A DNA stretch of 17,802 nt from Synechococcaceae cyanobacterium (GTDB taxonomy: Bacteria > Cyanobacteriota > Cyanobacteriia > PCC-6307 > Cyanobiaceae), in the NCBI GenBank assembly GCA_947460085.1, contig CANHGA010000011.1, forward strand, positions 1-17,802. Reading direction: 5' to 3'. Of this stretch, positions 1 to 7,093 are shown in pieces. Each line of letters opens with the position of its first letter. Position 1 is the stretch's first letter. The notes below the pieces were generated by a model, which searched no databases, was not told the origin of the DNA, and saw only the letters and a program-made list of their open reading frames with translations. Position numbers and translations under genes: made by a program.

Positions 1-1
1 A

Positions 2-64
2 GGCAATCCCTTCCCCCTGGTGTTTGAAGGGGAACTGCAACCTCTCGCCCTCCAACCCCAGTGA
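2..64 (+). CDS. C-terminal end of an upstream gene (partial)
   Basis: An open frame enters from the left edge and reads GNPFPLVFEGELQPLALQPQ before a TGA at 62-64. Its stop overlaps the GTG start of the next frame (61-63) in a GTGA arrangement, typical of translationally coupled genes on one transcript. Only about 20 residues are visible, so the product cannot be named. The support is the overlap geometry and the uninterrupted frame, so confidence is moderate. Confidence 0.42.
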   Translation, partial: GNPFPLVFEGELQPLALQPQ

Positions 65-336
65 CAGCGTCCGGCGAAAGCGCCAGCTACGTGCTGGGCA
101 GCCACGAGCGGGAGCGGGAGCGGCTGCAACGCCAACACGCCATCTGGCGCGATGACTGCCTGGCTGCCTGGCAGCAAGCCGGCTGGGGAACGGGCCAGCG
201 GCTGCTGGACCTGGGCTGCGGACCAGGCTTTGCCAGCCTGGATCTAGCTCAGCGGGTGGGCCATTCCAGTGTCTGGGTGACGCCGGGGCTGATGGAGATG
301 GTGTGGGAAAAACCCTGCATCAGCTCCAAACCTTGA
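61..336 (+). pseudogene. Truncated class I SAM-dependent methyltransferase remnant
   Basis: The 91-residue frame begins with GTG. Residues 9-67 look like the start of a class I methyltransferase, with a helical N-terminus containing SYVLGSH and the SAM-binding motif I RLLDLGCGPG at about 47-56. After RVG at 65-67 the expected rest of the Rossmann fold (motifs II-IV, normally 150-200 more residues) is absent. The frame passes directly into VTPGLMEMVWEKP, which resembles the last strand of such enzymes, and stops 15 bases before the preferred larB start. I infer a large in-frame internal deletion that left both ends. A full enzyme cannot be made, so I call it a pseudogene, although a short peptide could still be translated. 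It may be coupled to the upstream gene through the GTGA overlap. Confidence 0.6.
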
Positions 337-350
337 GCAATCCCGAGCCC

Positions 351-1016
351 ATGGGCAACCCCGACCATCGGTTAGATCTGCAGCGCCGCCAGCGGCTGGG
401 CATGGTTGAAGCCATCTGGGGCGAGACCAAAAGCGCGGAGCAAATCGCCGCGATTGTGGCCAGCTTTCATGCAGCTTCAGAGCTGGCCCTGGCCACCCGG
501 GTGGAGCCCGCCAAGGCCCGGGCCGTGATCGAGCTGCTGCCGGAGATCGCCATCACCCACCACCCGGAGGCCCGTTGCCTCACCGCTGGAGCCCTGCCTG
601 CCGCCAATCCCAACCTGGGCACCGTGGCCGTACTGGGAGGCGGCACCAGCGATCTGACCGTGGTCGCCGAAGCCCAACTGGCCCTGGCCTGCCATGGCAT
701 CGCCAGCGAGCGCCTGCTCGATGTGGGCGTGGCTGGGTTGCATCGGCTGCTGGATCGTCTTCCCGACGTGGCGTCGGCAGCAGTGGTGATCGCCTGTGCC
801 GGCACGGAAGGGGCCCTACCCACCGTGGTGGCAGGCCTGGTGCCCCAGCCCGTAATCGGCGTACCCGTGGCCGTGGGCTACGGGGTGAGTGCGGGGGGCA
901 AGGCAGCCCTCAACGGCATGTTGGCCAGCTGCGCCCCTGGTCTGACCGTGGTGAACATCGACAACGGCTATGGGGCTGCCATGGCTGCCCTACGGATCCT
1001 GGGCCGGGCCAACTGA
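351..1016 (+). CDS. larB: LarB-family protein (NaAD carboxylase/hydrolase, nickel-pincer cofactor pathway)
   Basis: LarB carboxylates the pyridinium ring of nicotinic acid adenine dinucleotide and releases AMP, the first step towards the nickel-pincer nucleotide cofactor of lactate racemase-type enzymes. From the ATG at 351 the protein is 221 residues. An N-terminal LDLQRRQRLGMVEAIWGE segment is typical of the family. A PurE-like domain follows with GGGTSDL (96-102), LLDVGVAGLHRLL (122-134), AGTEGALP (150-157) and the C-terminal ASCAPGLTVVNIDNGYG stretch, where Cys194 matches the family's proposed catalytic Cys. GGGTSD replaces the more usual AGTSD, and AGTEGALP has Thr where Met is common. 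An in-frame GTG at 303 would add 16 residues overlapping the methyltransferase remnant; I prefer 351 because family similarity starts just after it. No larC or larE is visible here. Confidence 0.88.
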   Translation: MGNPDHRLDLQRRQRLGMVEAIWGETKSAEQIAAIVASFHAASELALATRVEPAKARAVIELLPEIAITHHPEARCLTAGALPAANPNLGTVAVLGGGTSDLTVVAEAQLALACHGIASERLLDVGVAGLHRLLDRLPDVASAAVVIACAGTEGALPTVVAGLVPQPVIGVPVAVGYGVSAGGKAALNGMLASCAPGLTVVNIDNGYGAAMAALRILGRAN

Positions 1017-1094
1017 TTTGGACACCGGTGTATTCACCCAATGGGTAACGCGGAAGGGAGCTCAGGGCGCTGAAGAAAGCTTTGGCGGGAAGAC

Positions 1095-2087
1095 CTAGAG
1101 GTGTTGCAAATCGGGATAGGCCGTAATCAAGGCATCGGTGCTCAGCACTTCGCCCACCCCTTCGGGCTGCCAGATCACTTCCAGGGCGATCAGCTCATCC
1201 ACGCCCACAGCCCCCAATTGCTGTAGCGACTGGCGCAACTGCTCGGCCGTATCGGAACCCTTAAGTACAAGCTTGTTACGGCTGGCCACCAGCAGGGTGA
1301 TGGCGATGAAATCGCTACTGGCGTCGCTGTCACCAGAAGCCACATCGCCAGCTTTAAGGCGCTGACCAGCCACGTTGCTGGTGATCTCGCGATCGAGCTT
1401 GCTGCGCTCGGTCATCGAGAGGCGATTGAAGGTGGATTCGGCGCTCGTAAAGGGCACCTGGCCCACCTCGCTATTGGCGTATACCCAAAGATCGGGATGG
1501 CGCAACAGGGCCAGGGTGGTGTCTTGCAGAGCCTTCTGCAGCCCAGCGGCCTGGCTGGTGTCGGCACTGGAGGCGAGCCGGCGCAGATCGGTTTGCAGAT
1601 CGCGGGCAGTGGCCAGCAGGCCCACCTGAACCTGGGCAATGGTCACCGGACCATCGGTGCGGCCGCCGTAGGCCAGATCACCGCCCCGGCCTCGGGCCAG
1701 GGCCTGCCCGCCACCACCACCACCGCGAACGGCATTGACCAGCAAGCCCACCACGGCCATCAACACCAAAAAGCCAAACAGGCCGCCGCCGCCAAAGCCA
1801 AACATCGGGATCAGGAAGGGAAAGCCAATCCCACCGCCCCCGTAGCCACCCCGATAGCCCCCTCCATAACCGCCGCCGCGATAGCCGCCCCCACCGCCAT
1901 AACTGCGGCCCATGGAGGGAGAGGAGCGAAAGCTGCCGCCCCCAATTCGGCCGCCACTGGCGGCCCCACTGGGTTCAGGCCATGCCACCAGGAGCGCCAT
2001 GGTGAGCACTGGCAAAGCCAACCAACTCAGGCAGCGATTCAAAAGCCGGCGGGAGGGGAGCGCCAAGGCGCCTTTGCAAGTGGTCAA
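1095..2087 (-). CDS. DUF1517 family membrane protein with glycine-rich N-terminal region
   Basis: A 330-residue protein of the DUF1517 family, which is shared by cyanobacteria and chloroplasts; I recall the plant member FLAP1, linked to proton homeostasis and photoprotection. The order is: a hydrophobic signal-like segment at about 18-42 ending in SGAASGG, a Gly/Tyr/Arg-rich low-complexity stretch at about 44-86 (repeated YGGG and YRGG), a membrane segment at about 88-118, another Gly run, then the conserved globular domain from about 145 to the end. The globular part contains VTIAQVQVGLLA near its start. The start used is a TTG three bases after the thiS stop on the same strand; no strong ribosome-binding site is visible and a later start is possible. 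It is probably cotranscribed with thiE and thiS, but no link to thiamine synthesis follows from that. Confidence 0.82.
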   Translation of the reverse strand: MTTCKGALALPSRRLLNRCLSWLALPVLTMALLVAWPEPSGAASGGRIGGGSFRSSPSMGRSYGGGGGYRGGGYGGGYRGGYGGGGIGFPFLIPMFGFGGGGLFGFLVLMAVVGLLVNAVRGGGGGGQALARGRGGDLAYGGRTDGPVTIAQVQVGLLATARDLQTDLRRLASSADTSQAAGLQKALQDTTLALLRHPDLWVYANSEVGQVPFTSAESTFNRLSMTERSKLDREITSNVAGQRLKAGDVASGDSDASSDFIAITLLVASRNKLVLKGSDTAEQLRQSLQQLGAVGVDELIALEVIWQPEGVGEVLSTDALITAYPDLQHL

Positions 2088-2090
2088 AAT

Positions 2091-2303
2091 CTAGGAACCA
2101 CCCCCCACGATGGTGACCACCTCGAGGCAATCGGATTCCACCACTGCCTGATCCACCCAGCTGCTGCGGGGCAAAATCTCGCCATTGAATTCCACCACCA
2201 CCAATTGGGGCCGATAGCCACAGGCTTCGAGCACCTCTGGCAGGGTCAGCCCCGCGGCACAGTGGCGCGCCTCGCCATTGAGCTGGATCGTGATCGAGGT
2301 CAT
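2091..2303 (-). CDS. thiS: ThiS sulfur carrier protein
   Basis: ThiS is a ubiquitin-fold carrier whose C-terminal thiocarboxylate gives sulfur to the thiazole ring of thiamine. From the ATG at 2303 it is 70 residues, the usual size. The ITIQLNGE start, LTLPEVLEACG, VVVEFNGEILPRS and the final VVTIVGGGS fit the family. The chain ends in Ser after three glycines rather than in the exposed Gly-Gly needed for adenylation by ThiF. An alternative TTG at 2336 overlaps the thiE stop (TTGA) and would add 11 residues. I prefer the inner ATG for length, but the overlap suggests coupling with thiE. Confidence 0.87.
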   Translation of the reverse strand: MTSITIQLNGEARHCAAGLTLPEVLEACGYRPQLVVVEFNGEILPRSSWVDQAVVESDCLEVVTIVGGGS

Positions 2304-2332
2304 GGGGTGATCTTGTGCATCAAGCTTCTCAA

Positions 2333-3421
2333 TCAAGCCTGTTTGCCCAGGGCCTGCAGCAGGGCCGTGGTGGCCGCTGCCGGATCAGCAGCGGCCGTGA
2401 TCGCCCGCACCACCGCCACCCGCTGCCCCCCCGCCTGAAGCACGGCATCCAGGTTGGCGCACTCCAAACCGCCAATGGCAAAGAAGGGGATCGGGCTTTC
2501 GGTCGCCGCTTGGCGCACGTAGTCGAGGCCCACCGGTTCGCGGCCAGGCTTGGTGGGCGTGGCATTCACCGGGCCCACACCCACATAGTCGCAACCATCC
2601 GCCACCGCCTGGCGCAACTGATCGATGCTTTGGGTGCTGCGGCCAATCAACCGCTCGGGCCCCAGCAACTGGCGCGCCACCGCCGGGGGCAGATCGCCCT
2701 GGCCCAGGTGCACCCCATCGGCATCCACGGCCAGGGCCAGATCAATCCGGTCATTGACGATGAACAGGGCCCCATGGCTGGCGCAGAGCTGGCGCAACTG
2801 GCGGCATTGCTGCAGCCGCTGGCTGTCATCGATGGGCTCACTGTCCTGCCTACCAGGGGACCCGTCTTTTGCCCGGTATTGCACCAGCCGCACCCCAGCG
2901 CCCAGGGCCGCCGCCACCACGGCCTCGAGCCCTGGCACCGGGCTGCTCACCAGATACAGGTGGCATTGGGCCAGGAGCTGCCGGCGCTGCTGGCCGCCCC
3001 TAGAAGCCTGAAGCAAATCCACCTCCAGGTCGTAGAGGCCGTAGCGCAGGGCGGCAGCTTCGCTGGCCAGCTCAGGATCGATGCTGCGGCCAAATTCCTC
3101 CAAGACCCGCAGGGCTTCATGCACCCGCCCGGCATTGGCGCCCACAATCTGGGACGGGCTCAAGCGCTCCTGTTGGGCGGGATGGCCCATGCCCGCGGCA
3201 GGGTCGGTGGCGGTGTGGCGCGCCAGCTTGTAGTCATCGCGGTGCAGCCGGCCCAAGCGCTGGCGCATGTCCTTGGTGCGCGCCACCAGATCGGCCCGAT
3301 CCACCCCAAAGCGGGCCCAGTCTTCCAACACCCGCAGCCCCTCGCGCGACCGATCGAGGTTGGCGTCAAGCAGCCGGGCCACGGCCAGTTGGTCAGGGTT
3401 GGAGGGATCGGCAGAACGCAT
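2333..3421 (-). CDS. thiE: Thiamine phosphate synthase with cyanobacterial N-terminal extension
   Basis: ThiE couples hydroxymethylpyrimidine diphosphate with thiazole phosphate to give thiamine phosphate. At 362 residues it is much longer than the single-domain enzyme (about 210). The first 150 or so residues form a helical domain seen in cyanobacterial ThiE, with LLDANLDRSREGLRVLEDWAR and, further on, the similar phrase RVHEALRVLEEFGR. The TIM-barrel synthase follows: HLYLVSS, VRLVQYRAKD, LFIVNDRIDLALAVDADGVH, IGRSTQS, YVGVGPVNATPTKPG and PFFAIGGL, covering the pyrophosphate, Mg and thiazole-phosphate sites. It starts at an ATG 53 bases from the divergent small ORF at 3475 and its stop overlaps a possible thiS start, so thiE-thiS looks like one operon. 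Confidence 0.95.
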   Translation of the reverse strand: MRSADPSNPDQLAVARLLDANLDRSREGLRVLEDWARFGVDRADLVARTKDMRQRLGRLHRDDYKLARHTATDPAAGMGHPAQQERLSPSQIVGANAGRVHEALRVLEEFGRSIDPELASEAAALRYGLYDLEVDLLQASRGGQQRRQLLAQCHLYLVSSPVPGLEAVVAAALGAGVRLVQYRAKDGSPGRQDSEPIDDSQRLQQCRQLRQLCASHGALFIVNDRIDLALAVDADGVHLGQGDLPPAVARQLLGPERLIGRSTQSIDQLRQAVADGCDYVGVGPVNATPTKPGREPVGLDYVRQAATESPIPFFAIGGLECANLDAVLQAGGQRVAVVRAITAAADPAAATTALLQALGKQA

Positions 3422-3474
3422 GGCGTAATGGCTTGGGCTGTTTAGGGTGGGGGCTGTGCGTAAGGCCGGTGGCC

Positions 3475-3582
3475 ATGGACCAGGGCAGCCCGATGCTCGT
3501 ACTGATTTCAGGGATTCTGCTGCTGGGGGGTATCGCCACCTTCATCGGCTGGGGCCTCACCCACGCCTATCCGGCCGCATAG
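3475..3582 (+). CDS. Small single-pass membrane protein, 35 residues, unrecognised
   Basis: An ATG frame of 35 residues starts MDQGSPMLVL and ends THAYPAA, with one clear hydrophobic helix at about 8-28 (LVLISGILLLGGIATFIGWG). An AAGG about nine bases upstream could serve as ribosome-binding site. It diverges from thiE and its last 16 bases overlap the convergent 3' end of ribF. Cyanobacteria encode many such subunits of photosystems, cytochrome b6f and NDH-1. I compared it from memory with PetG/L/M/N, PsbT, PsbX, PsbJ, PsbN, Psb30 and PsaM and it matches none. It fills a gap that otherwise has no gene. Function unknown; reality as a gene is likely but unproven. Confidence 0.55.
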   Translation: MDQGSPMLVLISGILLLGGIATFIGWGLTHAYPAA

Positions 3583-4547
3583 GCCCGACAGAGTTGGCGG
3601 GCGGCATCGGCATCGGCCCCAATCTGGGTGCTGAGGGCCTCGACGTTGGCAAAGGCGCACTGGGTGCGCAGCAGCTTGAGCGGCTCGATCCGAAGCTCCT
3701 GGCCCACCAGCTCCAGCGAACGGTCCAGCAGGTGGACTTCCACCGCGGATGGGGCTGTGGGATCCACCGTGGGCTGGGGCCCCAGATTCATCACGGCCGG
3801 AACCGGCGGTGCACCTGCCACCGAGGCCATGGCGGCGTACACCCCTTCGAGGGGTAAAAACTTGCGGCCATCCACCTGGAGATTGGCCGTGGGCCAGCCC
3901 AACTTGCGGCCGAGGCCCCGGCCCCGCACCACGGTGCCGCTGAAGCGATAGGGGCGCTCGAGCAGGCGGCGTGCCTCCTGGAGATCCCCAGCCGCCAGGG
4001 CGCGGCGGATCCTGCTGCTACTCACCCGCTCGGGGCCATCCCACAGCATCGGCAGCACCTCCACCGCCAGGCCATGGCGCTGGCCCAAGGCGCTCAGGGC
4101 TGCCGCATCGCCGCTGCGCCCCTTGCCAAAGCGAAAGTTTTCACCCACGGCCACAATGCCTGCGGCCAGCTGGCCCACCAACACCTGCTCCACAAAGGCC
4201 TCTGGCGGGAGCGCTGCCAGGCCCGGATCAAAGGGCACAAGCACCAGCTGCTCGATGCCCAAGGGTTCAAGAAGCTCGAGCTTTTCAGCCGGTAAATCCA
4301 GACGCAGCCGGGTGTCCCCATGCAACACCTCCCGGGGATGGGGCCAAAAACTCACCACGGTGGGCACCAAACCCGCAGCCCTGGCCGCAGCGCCGGTGAC
4401 GGCGGCAATCACCCGGCGGTGCCCCTGGTGCAGGCCATCAAAACTGCCCAGGGCAATGGCGGTGGGCCGCCGGGTGTCCTGGGGTGATCGCAGGGGTATC
4501 AACGCTACGGAACCCACGGGCAAGGGAGGCCAAATCGATCCTCCCAT
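3567..4547 (-). CDS. ribF: Bifunctional riboflavin kinase / FAD synthetase
   Basis: The enzyme phosphorylates riboflavin to FMN and adenylates FMN to FAD in the cytosol. The 326-residue length matches the two-domain family. The N-terminal nucleotidyltransferase domain (about 28-185) has ALGSFDGLHQGHRRVI with the GH-type motif, VGENFRFGKGRSGD and VSSSRIRRAL. The C-terminal kinase domain (about 195-320) has VVRGRGLGRKLGWPTANL, PLEGVYAA, MNLGPQPTV and VEVHLLD. The ATG at 4547 gives about 28 residues before the conserved domain, so a slightly later start is possible. Only 30 bases separate it from the divergent DUF3611 gene, so the promoters must overlap one of the coding regions or each other. 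Confidence 0.95.
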   Translation of the reverse strand: MGGSIWPPLPVGSVALIPLRSPQDTRRPTAIALGSFDGLHQGHRRVIAAVTGAAARAAGLVPTVVSFWPHPREVLHGDTRLRLDLPAEKLELLEPLGIEQLVLVPFDPGLAALPPEAFVEQVLVGQLAAGIVAVGENFRFGKGRSGDAAALSALGQRHGLAVEVLPMLWDGPERVSSSRIRRALAAGDLQEARRLLERPYRFSGTVVRGRGLGRKLGWPTANLQVDGRKFLPLEGVYAAMASVAGAPPVPAVMNLGPQPTVDPTAPSAVEVHLLDRSLELVGQELRIEPLKLLRTQCAFANVEALSTQIGADADAARQLCRAYAAG

Positions 4548-4577
4548 GGCAACTTTGGGTCACCCGATCCCGCCGCA

Positions 4578-5150
4578 ATGGCCGACCGTCTTGACATCCA
4601 GCTGATTTCAGCGGCCCTCAGGCGCATGGGCTGGGTGCGGTTCTGGGCCCAGGTGGTGCTGGCGGTGGTGGTGATGGGGGTGCTGTTGTTCAGCAACATT
4701 GGCGGTCAAATCGCCGGCGGTACCAACCGGGCCCTCGGCCTAGCCCCGGGCCTCTCACTCACCTCGCTGGCCTTCTTCGTGTTGCTCTGGTGCCTCTGGC
4801 AGAGCTGGTTGATCATTCGCTGCGGCCGCGCCCTCAACAGCCCCACCCGGCCCAGCAAGGGGGAAACGGCTCGCCTGATCAAGCGGGGCCTGGTCGCCGA
4901 CTTGGTGGGCCTGACCCTCGGGGCGGTGGGCTATCAATCCCTGGCGGGCAGCCTGTTCTTCCAGGCCTCCATGCAGGCCGGCTTCGCCTTTGGCGGGGCC
5001 ATGACCACCCCCGGCGGCCGCATCACCAATTACCCGATCACCTCGCTCGAGATGCTCTCGGTGCTGAGCAACACCCAGGTGGTGTTTGCCCACCTGATCG
5101 GCCTGTGGTTAAGCATCTGGATGCTGCAAAGGATTTACCGCTCTGCTTGA
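4578..5150 (+). CDS. DUF3611 family membrane protein (TIC21/PIC1-like)
   Basis: A 190-residue integral membrane protein of the DUF3611 family, which includes chloroplast TIC21/PIC1, proposed to act in inner-envelope protein import or iron permeation. Hydrophobic segments are at about 20-42, 58-80, 102-128 and 160-185, giving four likely helices. Residues 130-155 contain a Gly-rich loop with GGAMTTPGGRITNYP. The MADRLDIQLISAALRRMGWVRFWAQ start is typical for the family, with charged residues just before helix 1. In cyanobacteria the role is not settled; iron transport is the usual suggestion from the plant work. The stop codon lies inside a short tandem repeat (5145-5170). Confidence 0.85.
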   Translation: MADRLDIQLISAALRRMGWVRFWAQVVLAVVVMGVLLFSNIGGQIAGGTNRALGLAPGLSLTSLAFFVLLWCLWQSWLIIRCGRALNSPTRPSKGETARLIKRGLVADLVGLTLGAVGYQSLAGSLFFQASMQAGFAFGGAMTTPGGRITNYPITSLEMLSVLSNTQVVFAHLIGLWLSIWMLQRIYRSA

Positions 5151-5170
5151 TCGAGCGGCTTGATCGAGCG
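5145..5170. repeat. Two exact tandem copies of a 13-base unit across a stop codon
   Basis: GCTTGATCGAGCG occurs at 5145-5157 and again at 5158-5170. A decayed partial copy (GCTTAATCG) follows from 5171, then CTTGATCCGG. The TGA stop of the DUF3611 gene lies in the first unit. This looks like replication slippage and makes up most of the 46-base gap before the 3' end of surE. No hairpin typical of a terminator is seen. Confidence 0.8.
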
Positions 5171-5196
5171 GCTTAATCGCTTGATCCGGTGAAGGC

Positions 5197-5982
5197 CTAG
5201 AGCTGGGGCAGGTCGCGGGTGGCCCCACGCCAGAAGATGTCGGGCTGCAAGGGGGTGAGGGCCACCCCTCCGGCGTGCACGTGGACCACATCCGTGGGCC
5301 ACTCAGGGGGGCCGGAAACCTCCGCCTCCAGGTCGTTGGCCACCTCACCGGCCAGCCAGTAATAGGTGCGGCCGCGGGGATCCACCCGCTGGTCGAATTG
5401 GTCGGTGTAGCGCCGCACCGCATTGCGGCACCAGCGCAGCGGGCCCATCGCCTCCAGGGACCGGGGCGGCACGTTGAGGTTGAGCAACATGCCCTCGGGC
5501 CAGCCCTCGGTGAGCATCCGCTCCGCCACATCGAGGGCGAGTTTGGCGGCCGGCCCGAACTGACGCCATTGGAAGTCGGCGCTGCTCACCGCCAGGGCCT
5601 TGAGGCCTTCGATGGTGCCCTCCATCGCCGCCGACACGGTGCCGGAATAGAGCACATCGGTGCCGAGGTTGGGGCCGTGGTTGATGCCGGAGAGCACCAG
5701 ATCGGGCCACTCCTCCAGCAGGGAAAACAGGGCGAGCTTGACGCAGTCGCTGGGGGTGCCACTGCAAGCCCAGGCCCGCACCCCATCGTCGAACAGTTCA
5801 TCGGCCCGCTCCGCCCGGATGGGGGCGTGCAGGGTGAGGCCATGGCCGGTGGCTGAGCGTTCTTGGTCGGGGCAAACCACACTCACCTGGTGGCCGCGGG
5901 CTAGGGCCGCATTGGCGAGGGTGCGAATGCCATCAGCAAAGACGCCATCGTCGTTGCTGATCAGGATCTTGAGCGGTGCCAT
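5197..5982 (-). CDS. surE: 5'/3'-nucleotidase SurE
   Basis: SurE is a metal-dependent phosphatase acting on nucleoside 5'- and 3'-monophosphates, often linked to stationary-phase survival. The 261-residue protein starts with KILISNDDG; Asp11 and Asp12, Ser43 in PDQERSATG and Asn101 in SGINHGPNLG match the four metal-site residues of the family. GTPSDCVKLAL and YSGTVSAAMEG are further signatures. The C-terminal part (VDPRGRTYYWLAG, DVVHVHAGGVALTPLQPD) is complete. It starts from an ATG 60 bases from the GTG of divergent pheS and ends facing the DUF3611 gene. Confidence 0.96.
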   Translation of the reverse strand: MAPLKILISNDDGVFADGIRTLANAALARGHQVSVVCPDQERSATGHGLTLHAPIRAERADELFDDGVRAWACSGTPSDCVKLALFSLLEEWPDLVLSGINHGPNLGTDVLYSGTVSAAMEGTIEGLKALAVSSADFQWRQFGPAAKLALDVAERMLTEGWPEGMLLNLNVPPRSLEAMGPLRWCRNAVRRYTDQFDQRVDPRGRTYYWLAGEVANDLEAEVSGPPEWPTDVVHVHAGGVALTPLQPDIFWRGATRDLPQL

Positions 5983-6042
5983 TGCGAGAAGCCTGGTGAA
6001 CCGGGTCGCCTCCTTACAGTCTCAGATCTCAAAGCCCCAACC

Positions 6043-7050
6043 GTGAGCGCCACCGTGTCCCTCCAGCAGCTCACCGACCAGCTCGAGCACCTGGAAGCGG
6101 AGGCCGCCCAAGCGATCGCCGCGGCCGCCACCGCCACGGAATTGGAAGACCTGCGCGTGGGGCTTCTGGGCAAAAAGGGCAAGCTCTCCGGCGTGCTCGG
6201 GGCCATGGGCAAGCTTCCCGGCGACGAGCGGCCCCTGGTGGGCCAGCGGGCCAACGTGCTCAAAGAGCAGGTGCAAACCCTGATGGCGGAGCGCCTGGCC
6301 GCGGTCAAGGGGGCCGCCATGGCCAAGCGCATCGCCGCCGAAACCCTGGATGTCACAGCCCCCGCCAGCTTCACGCCGCCGGGCCATCGCCATCCCCTGA
6401 TCAGCACCACAGAAGAGATCGTCGACATCTTTTCCGGCCTGGGCTACCGGGTGTCAGAGGGGCCCGAGATCGAAACCGATTACTACAACTTCAGCGCCCT
6501 CAACATCCCCGAGCACCACCCAGCCCGGGACATGCAAGACACCTTTTACCTGGGGGATGGCCGGCTGCTCCGCACCCACACCTCCCCGGTGCAAATTCGC
6601 TATCTGGAAACCAATCCCCCGCCCGTGCGGGTGATTGCCCCGGGCCGGGTCTATCGGCGCGATGCGGTGGATGCCACCCACTCACCGGTGTTCCACCAGG
6701 TGGAAGTGCTGGCGATCGATGAGGGGCTTGATTTCACCCACCTGCGCGGCACGGTGACCACCTTCCTGCAGCGCTTCTTTGGCGATCTGCCGGTGCGCTT
6801 TCGCGCCAGCTATTTCCCCTTCACCGAACCCTCGGCGGAGGTGGACGTGCAATGGCGCGGCCGCTGGCTGGAGGTGATGGGTTGCGGGATGGTCGATCCC
6901 GCCGTGCTCACCGGCATGGGCCTGGATCCCGAGCGCTGGAGTGGCTTTGCCGCAGGCCTGGGGGTGGAGCGTTTCTGCATGGTGCGCCACGGCATCGACG
7001 ACATCCGGCGCCTGTACACCAGCGATCAGCGCTTCCTCGACCAGTTCTAG
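6043..7050 (+). CDS. pheS: Phenylalanyl-tRNA synthetase alpha subunit
   Basis: The catalytic alpha chain of the alpha2-beta2 enzyme charges tRNA-Phe. It is 335 residues from a GTG, the usual size. An Ala/Glu-rich coiled-coil arm occupies about 1-95, including LRVGLLGKKGKLSGVLGAMG. The class II core follows with HPLISTTEEIVDIFSGLGY, LLRTHTSPVQIRYL, PGRVYRRDAVDATHSPVFHQVE (motif 2) and GFAAGLGVERFCMVRHGIDD (motif 3). The beta-subunit gene is not next to it, as is common in picocyanobacteria. The gap to nadK is 43 bases with no obvious terminator. One copy of the cyanobacterial palindrome GCGATCGC lies at 6112-6119. Confidence 0.97.
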   Translation: MSATVSLQQLTDQLEHLEAEAAQAIAAAATATELEDLRVGLLGKKGKLSGVLGAMGKLPGDERPLVGQRANVLKEQVQTLMAERLAAVKGAAMAKRIAAETLDVTAPASFTPPGHRHPLISTTEEIVDIFSGLGYRVSEGPEIETDYYNFSALNIPEHHPARDMQDTFYLGDGRLLRTHTSPVQIRYLETNPPPVRVIAPGRVYRRDAVDATHSPVFHQVEVLAIDEGLDFTHLRGTVTTFLQRFFGDLPVRFRASYFPFTEPSAEVDVQWRGRWLEVMGCGMVDPAVLTGMGLDPERWSGFAAGLGVERFCMVRHGIDDIRRLYTSDQRFLDQF

Positions 7051-7093
7051 GCCGCTAGGCGCCATAAACTCATTCAGCCTCCGCCACCGATCG

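Noticed and set aside
1017..1094. Possible terminator between larB and the DUF1517 gene, with palindrome ACACCGGTGT (1022-1031) and a 4-base stem ACCC/GGGT
   Set aside because: The stems are too short and no run of T follows, so it cannot be supported as a terminator.
1497..2438. A 313-residue + strand frame opposite the DUF1517 gene and thiS
   Set aside because: It is antisense to two well-supported genes and its composition (His/Gln/Ala-rich) is what a mirrored GC-rich codon pattern gives; no family features are seen.
2315..3445. A 376-residue + strand frame opposite thiE
   Set aside because: Long antisense frames are common in GC-rich DNA. thiE motifs on the other strand are unmistakable, and this frame has no recognisable domain.
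5983..6042. Promoters in the 60-base surE-pheS divergent gap
   Set aside because: Promoters are likely there, but I could not find a convincing -35/-10 pair on either strand.
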